Shown: positions 6,049-12,600 of the stretch, piece after piece
Numbering within the stretch: the stretch's first letter is position 1
How the letters are laid out: every line of letters begins with the position of its first letter
Virus record (IMG/VR): IMGVR_UViG_3300046328_000332
Span: 1-28,755 of that record
Length of the DNA: 28,755 bases
Strand: one strand, 5' to 3'
DNA from: a virus
The notes under the pieces: generated by a model
Database searches by the model: none
Told to the model about the DNA's origin: nothing
Seen by the model: only the letters and a program-made list of their open reading frames with translations
Made by a program: the position numbers and the translations under genes

Positions 6049-6244
6049 CTTGCTTTTCCTTGTTGCGTCGCTTCACCTGTGCAACCCACTGCCACACGAG
6101 GTAGGCAGCTTGCAGGGCGATGAATGCGATACCTGCGATGGCAGCCCACTCAGGCAGAGACAAGCCGTAAAGCTGGGCTCCGACAAGGGCGGCGGCAGGA
6201 ACCGAGCGCTCAGCACCCAGCAGGACTTGTTCCTTCATCTGCAT
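6035..6244 (-). CDS. Small holin-like protein resembling T7 class II holin
   Basis: The 69-residue product has a short polar start, a first weakly hydrophobic segment (SVPAAALVGAQLYG), the motif LSLPEW, and a second span (AAIAGIAFIALQAAYLVWQWV) followed by a strongly charged tail (KRRNKEKQDELE). The LSLxEW motif, two-span topology and charged end resemble the T7 gp17.5 type. The ATG at 6244 has AAGG at a suitable distance; an in-frame ATG two codons later could give a dual start (MQMKEQ), a feature of some holin/antiholin pairs. It overlaps the larger holin gene. Which of the two proteins sets the lysis time cannot be told from sequence. Confidence 0.75.
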   Translation of the reverse strand: MQMKEQVLLGAERSVPAAALVGAQLYGLSLPEWAAIAGIAFIALQAAYLVWQWVAQVKRRNKEKQDELE

Positions 6245-6262
6245 ATGCGCCTTGAATTCGTT

Positions 6263-6288
6263 GTGCGGTCACCGCCTGATGACCGCAC
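6263..6288 (-). other. Hairpin between tail-side genes and lysis cassette
   Basis: GTGCGGTCA (6263-6271) and TGACCGCAC (6280-6288) form a perfect 9-bp stem with an 8-base loop, in the gap before the holin-like gene. A smaller GCCGC/GCGGC hairpin precedes it in the transcript. There is no T-run on either side, so it is not a standard terminator. It could be an RNA processing or pausing site, or an attenuator for the lysis genes. Confidence 0.45.
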
Positions 6289-6311
6289 GGGTGCCGCGTA
6301 GCGGCGTCGAC

Positions 6312-6680
6312 TTAGACCGGGTCGGCGGGCTGCTCAGCCGGGGTGTTGGCCGCAACGATCGCGGCGGCACGGGCCTGGATGGCGTCCAGCTCGGCCTTGA
6401 TGGCGTCAAATGCAACCGGGTCGTTGGCGGCGATGGCGGCGTCGAGTTGGGTCTGGAGACCCAACAGGATGGCCGACTGTGCGTTCACCACGGCGATCAG
6501 AGAATCGACGGCAAGGGCGGTCTGGGGGAGTTCAGCTTGGATGTCAGCAAGGGTGCTCATGATGGTTTCTTTCAGTTCGTGGATGGATGATTGAAGGTCT
6601 GTTCGGAGCTTGTTGATCTCCGATGAGGGAGCGGTACCCGAACTCGGGAACCGCACATTCACGTCAAGCGTGAAGTTCAT
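6312..6680 (-). CDS. Helical coiled-coil protein of unknown function
   Basis: The start chosen is ATG 6680, which overlaps the upstream lipoprotein stop as ATGA; the frame is open further upstream but those residues lie within the lipoprotein gene. The 122-residue product begins MNFTLDVNVRFPSS and continues as a mostly helical, Ala/Leu-rich protein (SEINKLRTDLQSSIHELKET, then LADIQAELPQTALAVDSLIA and AIKAELDAIQARAAAI), suggesting a coiled-coil. It ends in a Pro-rich tail. No enzymatic motif is visible. An internal ATG (MSTLADIQ, at about 6560) with a GAAAG site upstream could give a shorter form. Similar small coiled-coil proteins occur in many phage tail-to-lysis regions without known function. 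Confidence 0.7.
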   Translation of the reverse strand: MNFTLDVNVRFPSSGTAPSSEINKLRTDLQSSIHELKETIMSTLADIQAELPQTALAVDSLIAVVNAQSAILLGLQTQLDAAIAANDPVAFDAIKAELDAIQARAAAIVAANTPAEQPADPV

Positions 6681-7423
6681 GGGGCCACCTTGACGAGGGT
6701 GACCTCTAAGGGGCTGAGTGCGCCTGTAAAAGTGCAGTAAGTGGAGGCGCCACTGACTATCTTGGTCGTGCAAATGGCAGTTACGCCGACAGCGGTTTTG
6801 CGCCCTAGCAACACGCGAAGTAGTTTGGTCCCATCGCTGAGATAAACAGCGCCTGTACCGGCTGTCACGTACCTGATGGTGGGTACTGGGGTTGCAGGAG
6901 GTACGAAACCAGTGGGATACCCGGTAGGTAAGCTAGCAAGCATCTTTGCGTAGGCTGGGCACCAGATACTCTTGTGCTCAGCGCTCTGCAAGTCGCCCCA
7001 ACCAAGGTTTCTGGCCTTGAGGTTAAGGTCCGCCATAGTGGAGTATTCAGTCACCAGCTTTGCGAAAGCGGGTAGCTGTGTCTTGAGTTCAGCGTAGGTG
7101 CGTGACGTGAATCGAAGCCGCCATGTGCCGTCAGCTCGCGGACAGTACATCCACATCGAGGCACCTTTTAGCCTGAAATCCCATCCATACCCACGACCCG
7201 TAGCCGCAGCCAAAACAGCGGCAGGTATGACAGAGTCAGGCAGCAACTTCGCAACGTCTTCCGGCAAGCATTCCAGCTCGATTCTTGGATCAGTGGCCGG
7301 GACGATGATGGGCACACCAGTCGGGCCGCTGGTGCTGTAACCCTCACAGATGTTCTGCGCAGTGGCATCTTCAGCGGCGCACGCCGCAAGCGCGAACAGT
7401 GTGATTAGTGTGATTCGCTTCAT
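6677..7423 (-). CDS. Phage-encoded lipoprotein (248 aa), unknown function
   Basis: The N-terminus MKRITLITLFALAACAAEDA is a type II signal peptide with lipobox LAAC (Cys at residue 15). The mature part is about 230 residues, contains several Cys residues (ICEGY, LECLPE, YCPRAD, WCPAY, ICTTK, YCTFT) and has aromatic-rich segments such as KGASMWMYCPRADGTWRLRF. Its last third (about 185-248) is a beta-rich region. I do not recognise a family. The gene is coupled at both ends (ATGA) to membrane-protein and coiled-coil genes between the tail fibers and the lysis genes, so it would be expressed late. It could modify the host surface or be a virion component; neither can be shown here. Confidence 0.8.
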   Translation of the reverse strand: MKRITLITLFALAACAAEDATAQNICEGYSTSGPTGVPIIVPATDPRIELECLPEDVAKLLPDSVIPAAVLAAATGRGYGWDFRLKGASMWMYCPRADGTWRLRFTSRTYAELKTQLPAFAKLVTEYSTMADLNLKARNLGWGDLQSAEHKSIWCPAYAKMLASLPTGYPTGFVPPATPVPTIRYVTAGTGAVYLSDGTKLLRVLLGRKTAVGVTAICTTKIVSGASTYCTFTGALSPLEVTLVKVAP

Positions 7424-7704
7424 AGTTGCCTAACGAGATGAAGTGTCAAACCGCCCAGCACAGTTGCGAGGGCGTCTAGACCGTCAGATGTGTGGGTTGG
7501 CACCAGGCCAGCCTCAACCTGTCGATTTGCAGTGATTCGATCGACAAGCTCCTTCAGCACTGCCATCACACAGACAGCGCCGAAAGCGGCCTGCTCGTAC
7601 ATCGTGACTCCGAAAATCATTTCGGCGGTGACCACGATGGCGTAAATGCCGGCGCCGTAGATCGCGTGGTTGGCTTTGTCGGCAGCAAGTTGAGGAAGTT
7701 TCAC
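7420..7704 (-). CDS. Small membrane protein, VanZ-like pattern
   Basis: The 94-residue product starts at GTG 7704 (no earlier or better ATG keeps the conserved start). It contains LAADKANHAIYGAGIYAIVV, a hydrophobic span, then AAFGAVCVMAVLKELVDRIT, and ends HTSDGLDALATVLGGLTLHL. The KANH motif near the first span, the KE-x-x-D after the second and the D-x-x-D-x-x-A-T before the third resemble VanZ-like and related phage membrane proteins. It would have three short membrane spans. Function is unknown; the location suggests a role in lysis or envelope alteration. The ribosome site upstream of the GTG is weak. Its stop overlaps the start of the following lipoprotein gene. Confidence 0.7.
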   Translation of the reverse strand: MKLPQLAADKANHAIYGAGIYAIVVTAEMIFGVTMYEQAAFGAVCVMAVLKELVDRITANRQVEAGLVPTHTSDGLDALATVLGGLTLHLVRQL

Positions 7705-7769
7705 GTTCGCAAAGCCAGTTAACCAGCGGCTGATTCTACCAGTGGTGGCTCTTTATTTGTTGAAGTGTC

Positions 7770-7816
7770 AAAGGCGACTGCCAACAAAATTGCAATCTTC
7801 TGTTGTCAGTGCCTTT
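7770..7816 (+). terminator. Long imperfect hairpin in a 138-base gap
   Basis: AAAGGCGACTGCCAAC (7770-7785) pairs with GTTGTCAGTGCCTTT (7802-7816) with one bulge and one mismatch, around a 16-base loop. On the plus strand the hairpin is followed by TT, completing TTTTT; on the minus strand, the coding direction, it is followed by GACACTTC. It thus resembles an intrinsic terminator pointing against the late operon, or a structured leader before the VanZ-like gene. The rest of the gap (7705-7842) shows nothing I can name. Confidence 0.45.
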
Positions 7817-7842
7817 TTCACATTCTTGACATACTGCTGAAG

Positions 7843-8028
7843 TTATCGCACGGGCAAACCAAGTCCCAGGTTTCGCAGGGCCTGCTCCCGTTCGATGTGG
7901 GTCATGCGCGTCAGGTCCGCGCACTGCCCCACTTGAGGTTTGTCGCTGCAGGGTGAAGCTACCTGCTTGGAAGGCTGCGAAGCGCAAGCGGAAAGGAGTG
8001 CGGCGAGGGTGATGGCAAACAGTTTCAT
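7843..8028 (-). CDS. Small lipoprotein (61 aa), possible outer-membrane spanin
   Basis: MKLFAITLAALLSACASQPS is a type II signal peptide with lipobox LSAC (Cys at residue 15) followed by Ala-Ser-Gln, which favours outer-membrane sorting under the +2 rule. The mature peptide is only 47 residues and has two Cys residues in SPCSDKPQVGQCADL. Small lipoproteins near phage lysis genes are often o-spanins (Rz1-like), but those are usually Pro-rich and paired with an i-spanin, and no clear i-spanin is seen. The gene stands alone, with gaps on both sides. An entry-exclusion lipoprotein is another option. Confidence 0.7.
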   Translation of the reverse strand: MKLFAITLAALLSACASQPSKQVASPCSDKPQVGQCADLTRMTHIEREQALRNLGLGLPVR

Positions 8029-8048
8029 GGTGGTGCTTTCAGTTGTGG

Positions 8049-8657
8049 TCAGAGAACAACCGCCTCAACAGCGGGGGTAGTGGTGGCTGCTTGAATTGCA
8101 AGCTGCGCATCGCGAAGCCTTACATCAAGCGCCTTGATCGTGTCGTAGAGAGATTTGGCAACCGCACGCATCTGTGTTGCGTTCAGTATCTGCACGGTCC
8201 CGTCCGCCAGTAGCCAGGGTTCGGAGAACGTCGTCGGGTTCAGAATCGCCTGGGTAACTCCCAGAAGAATTTTGGTCTGTGATGCTGCGTCGCTGGCGAG
8301 AGAGAGGCTGCCTACTGTGAAGCCTGAGACGGCCAGTTTGTCACGCTCCTGCTTGTTTCGTGCTACAGCCCTATCTTTCGCAGCTTGAAGCGCGTCGGCG
8401 TTATCGATCACTGGTATGCCTCCAGAGAACTCAGGTGTGAGTCTCGCTGCATCTTCCATTGAGGCGAGTAGCCCTGGAGGTATGGTTCCAATCAGGTACG
8501 AGTTCCAGAGCGCCGGCTTCGACGCCAGATAGTCAGCTTCAGAAACCCAGCTCTGAACGGTATAGGTCAGCACATCATTTACGACCTCGATGCGGGTGAC
8601 CTTGTGAAAATTCAGCGTCGCACCGTTTGGCGCGGTGAATGTCTTAGTGAAAGGCAT
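8049..8657 (-). CDS. DUF4376-containing tail accessory protein
   Basis: The 202-residue protein starts MPFTKTFTAPNGATLNFHKV and has an N-terminal beta-rich region (1-85) followed by a helical C-terminal part (about 90-195). The latter contains AKDRAVARNKQERDKL, GFTVGSLSLASDAASQTKIL, PWLLADGTVQILNATQMRAV and ends with a helix. This order (R-x-x-x-RD, GFTV, SD-x-x-SQ-x-KI, PW-x-x-ADG, QMRAV) is the DUF4376 pattern found in phage tail or tail-fiber-associated proteins. It lies directly downstream of the tip fiber genes, which supports a distal-tail or fiber-assembly role. The start ATG 8657 has AAGGA upstream. Function is not known in detail. Confidence 0.8.
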   Translation of the reverse strand: MPFTKTFTAPNGATLNFHKVTRIEVVNDVLTYTVQSWVSEADYLASKPALWNSYLIGTIPPGLLASMEDAARLTPEFSGGIPVIDNADALQAAKDRAVARNKQERDKLAVSGFTVGSLSLASDAASQTKILLGVTQAILNPTTFSEPWLLADGTVQILNATQMRAVAKSLYDTIKALDVRLRDAQLAIQAATTTPAVEAVVL

Positions 8658-8709
8658 GTGCGTCCTTAATCAGTATGTACCTGTAATTAGTTGAGTTCAT
8701 GCTCTTTGG

Positions 8710-9408
8710 TCAGTTGATGATGAAATATGAGCCGCCAGGAGTCCACGTTGAGTTGCCTCCCGTGACAACAGTCAGGCCCATGTACGCAACCTGTAGGTTG
8801 CTCCCTGAGACTCTCGATGGGTGACCGTAAAGAATCCCCCCAGGGGGTATTCCGCCGCTTGTCTGCTGGCGTCCAGCCGCCCCATTCCCACCAGACAAAG
8901 AGTGCCAGCAGGACGAACCCGCGCCTGAAGGAAGTGCTGCCGATACATAGGTAAAACTGGTGCTCTCTCCGCTTAGCGAGGGTGTCATCACATTCATTAC
9001 AGAGTTGAGTGGAGCGGTAGTCTGTCTAGAGTCAAAGGTAACCTGTCCGCTTGCGTTATACATGAGGATTCCGTAATCCCCAGCACCTGCCCCAGCCACG
9101 TTTGAGCGGGTATAAACTCGGTAGTTGAATGTGCATGCCTCCCTTGCGAGAATTGCATATGACCCACTAGCTGTCCACGAGACAAATCCACACGACGAGG
9201 AAGAAATACTTCCAATGCCAACCCACTGCCCGCCTGCAGGGCTTTGGATCATGATGGTTGGAATCTCTCCCACATCAGGGTAAGTGATCGACCCTGCTCC
9301 CGAAGCGTCCGTAGTTACCGACCCAGACGCAATCAAGGCAAGGGAAAAACTAGAGTCGTCTGCAATGACAAGTCCTGATGAGTTTTGAATTTGAAACCCG
9401 TAACTCAT
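8710..9408 (-). CDS. Distal tail/tip fiber-like protein beginning MSYG (232 aa)
   Basis: The 232-residue protein begins MSYGFQIQNSSGLVIADDSS and is rich in Ser, Gly, Thr and Ala with beta-strand patterns throughout and no charged clusters, typical of phage tail-tip or receptor-binding surface proteins. The C-terminal part is Gly-rich (HSLSGGNGAAGRQQTSGGIP). The first 50 residues are similar to those of the upstream 90-residue neighbour, so the pair are likely paralogs. Start and upstream stop overlap by one base (TGATG). Proteins of the form MSYGxQ occur in siphophage tails (DUF6453-like, from memory). Exact role, perhaps receptor binding, is inferred. Confidence 0.75.
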   Translation of the reverse strand: MSYGFQIQNSSGLVIADDSSFSLALIASGSVTTDASGAGSITYPDVGEIPTIMIQSPAGGQWVGIGSISSSSCGFVSWTASGSYAILAREACTFNYRVYTRSNVAGAGAGDYGILMYNASGQVTFDSRQTTAPLNSVMNVMTPSLSGESTSFTYVSAALPSGAGSSCWHSLSGGNGAAGRQQTSGGIPPGGILYGHPSRVSGSNLQVAYMGLTVVTGGNSTWTPGGSYFIIN

Positions 9409-9680
9409 CAGGCGTACCTATAAACACGCATCGTCGTCGTGCCGTTTGACTGCGATCCAACCACAGAGGCTACACCTGCGGCAGAGACAAACGCCCAGGT
9501 TCTAGAGTCCAACAGGACAGCAGAGTTACTGCTACTGCAGTCTGCTGGAATTGAATAGGTGTTGGTGATGCCTACCAGGGGCACAGTGACTGTTTGAGTG
9601 TCAACAACCCGAGCAGCCTTAGAGCTAGCATCTAGAAGAGTTACTCCACCAGCGTCATATGTTTGTACGCCGTAACTCAT
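9408..9680 (-). CDS. Small tail-tip protein beginning MSYG (90 aa)
   Basis: The 90-residue product (MSYGVQTYDAGGVTLLDASS onward) is beta-rich and ends in MRVYRYA. It shares the MSYGxQ start and the overall strand pattern with the 232-residue downstream protein, which looks like a longer version with an added C-terminal domain. It overlaps the stop of the tip protein gene upstream (ATGA). Being between the central tip protein and a fiber-like protein, it is probably a tip component or fiber attachment protein. No enzymatic motif is visible. Confidence 0.75.
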   Translation of the reverse strand: MSYGVQTYDAGGVTLLDASSKAARVVDTQTVTVPLVGITNTYSIPADCSSSNSAVLLDSRTWAFVSAAGVASVVGSQSNGTTTMRVYRYA

Positions 9681-12600
9681 AGTAAATACCCAATCTTTAC
9701 TCGAAGATTGTTTGAGCTGTCATAAACCCGAATCACGTTAGTCTGCATTTCAACTCGCCCAACGGAAGACCCTGGATTCATCGCAGTCGAGAGCAGACCG
9801 ACATTCAACGACCCAATCAAGGCTGCAGGGATCGCCGCAGCAGCAATGTAGGTAGCTGCGTTACCGCTGGTAATCTGGTTGATCAGGCCCATCGACCCTC
9901 CCCCCAAACCGGCGAAGCTGACCGCGCCGCCACCTCCACCGCTCAGAGCGCCATTCGCTGCGATAGAGATATTCGAGTTGATAAGACCCGGTGCAGCGTT
10001 TGATGTGTTGGCTCCGTAGGTTGCGTTCAACTCCCCGGTATAGGCGTTTCGGTCTAGGTCTTGCACCCACGAGGTAAATGTGGTGCCGGTGTCATCCGCC
10101 GCCCGCCTTCTCCATGTCTTTTCCTGCTGGTAGGCGTACTGGTAGCCCGGATAGCCTCCGCCGCCCTGCGTAAACTGTTTGATGGTTTCCAGGGTCAGCC
10201 AATACCCATCAGAGTCTGACAGGCCGATTGCGGCAGCGTGCTTAAACTCACGGGTTGTTCCCACAGAGTACCAAACGAAATCTCGGTTAGTTTCACGCTC
10301 GGCGTTAATGTCCACGACGGGGAGCGTGGTGACCTGACCACCACCGCCACCCTGCAGGGTACCGTTAGCGTTGATAGTCACATTGGAGTTGAAAATGCCC
10401 GCTGGCTGCGCAGAGATGTTGGCCCAATTCAGGGGTACGCCAGAGCTGAAGCGCACGTTGCCGGCGCTGTCCTGGATCGTGATGCTTCGCCCTACCAGGT
10501 TGCCGGCAGCGTCCATCGTGAGCGTGCCGCTCCCAATGTTCAACGAACCAGCGGTGATCGCTCCAAGGTTTGCGCTGATCGCCGATAGGCTGCCAACCTT
10601 CAGGCTGCTCAGGTACGGCAGACCCCACACAGTGATGTCGGTGGTTGGGTTGTAGATGCCGTTGATCTGGAAGACGGCTTCGCCTGCTGTGAAGCTGGGT
10701 ACCGTGGCACCCCACACCTCCGCGCCACCCCATGTGTTCGTACTGGGGAACGTGCTGGAGCCGCTGGTGTTGAAGGTGGTGGGTGTACCAGCCAAGGGGT
10801 TTGATGTCGATTTAGCGTAGGCGATACGAGCTGAAGCTCCTGCGCTGGCTGCACTGCCGTCTGCGCCGTCTGCGCCGTTCGCGCCTGCATAGCCGATCGC
10901 GCTGATCGATGCGGTTGTCCAATCCACTGAGCTGCTGGAAACCGTCAAGGTGTCGACGAGCTTGACCGTGGCCTGCCACAAGGTGAAGCCGGTGCTGGGG
11001 GATGCTCCAGCGCTTGTGCTCCAACCGCTGGGAACTGCAGCCGTGAAGGTGCTGGTCGCCCACTGGTAGGTGTTGCTGCCGCTGATCGTCGGAATCGTCG
11101 CGGCCCACTGAAACACCTGAGCCAAGGCGAATCGTGCTCCGTTCGCACCTGTGGCGCCTGCGCCGCCAGCAGTACCGTTTGCACCGTTCGCGCTGAGCGC
11201 TGAGACCGTGACGCCAGTCGTCCAGTCAACAGTGCTGCTGGTCGTTGTCGCGGCGGCGCTGATGGACTTCTGAGCAACCCAAAGCAGGACCCCCGGAGTA
11301 CCAGGATTCGCAGGAAGCCCGGTCTGCCATCCGTTGGTACCTGTGTACGATGCGTTGGCTGCAGTAGCCCAGGTGAAGGTCGAGGACGCTGTGGGGTTGC
11401 TGGGTTGAACCGTCGACCACTGGTACATGTAGACCGTGGCAACGCTGGTGCCAGATGCACCAACTGACCCTGCGCCCCCTGCGCCAGCCTTGCTGCGGCT
11501 GATGCTGTAGACCTTGTCGATCGTGACACCGGAATAGATCGCCCGCAAGGTTGCGGTACCCGTGTCGGCAGACGTGCCCGTCAGGCTGTAGACGCCTGCG
11601 GAGTTGATCGTCAATCCGCTGATGCCTGAGCTGGATTGAACGCTGTAGGTAACCGATGCACCAGTGACATCGGTAATGCCGTTGAACACCTTGAAGATGC
11701 CGCCAGCGCCGCTGTAGTCGCCGCCGCTGCCGTCATTGATGGTGGCGACTGAGTATGAGTCGTTGGTCAGGTAGCCAATGATCGGGGTCACGCCGTTCGT
11801 ACCGGATGTTCCATTGGCGCCTGGAGCCCCGTCCTGCGCGACCTTCACCGGACTGGCCCACGTACCCGCAGTCACTGCCGAGCTGGGCGTACTGGTGATG
11901 AATAGAAACGTGGTCGCCCATGTGGGTGTGGTGCTGCTGGTGGGGCGACTGCGAGTCCAACCAGCAGGCGGGACAAGGGTGTTCGTCGAGAACGTGTAGC
12001 TGCCACCAGTCGGTGTTGCGGGGGCTGACGCCGCCTGCTGGAATATCTCGATGGTCAGTGCAACCTGGCCGTCCTGAGCGATGTCAGTAACGGTCACAGG
12101 CACAGACATGACTGCAGTGCCGGTGCTCAGGTTGCCGCTGGCATCAACGTGCCGAACGCGCAGGGTGTAGGTACCTACAGCACTGACCACCTTGGAGTAG
12201 CGGTTGGCTGAGCCTGTCCACTCGGGAGCTGCGCTGGCCCAATCAGTGCCACCAATCCTAGCTTGCGTCTCAGCGTAGTCAAGGTCGTTGCAGGCATCCC
12301 AGGACCAGGTAATGATGCCCTTTGAGACCGTAGCAGCAATGTTGGCTACGTCACTCGGTGGTGCTGTCTTGCCAACTACAAGGTGCGAAGTGAACACCGG
12401 GTTGCTCCTCACACCGATGGAATTCACCACGACCGCACGGACAGTGATCCTGGTGCCCTCCAGAACACCGTTCAGGTAGGTGCTGGTTTCATCGGGCAGT
12501 ACAGAGATAGTGTTCCAGGCTGTGATCCCTACAACCTGCCATGAGACCTCGATACGACCACCAGGGACGACGTAGGCTGAAGTGACTGGCGCCCATGTGA

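Noticed and set aside
5054-6301. Plus-strand frames of up to 241 codons across the endolysin and holins
   Set aside because: They lie opposite clear GH108 and holin genes and have no recognisable features.
10945-11529. A 194-codon minus-strand frame inside the tip protein gene
   Set aside because: It is an out-of-frame reading of repetitive Gly/Ser/Thr codons; the tip frame has consistent domain content through this stretch.
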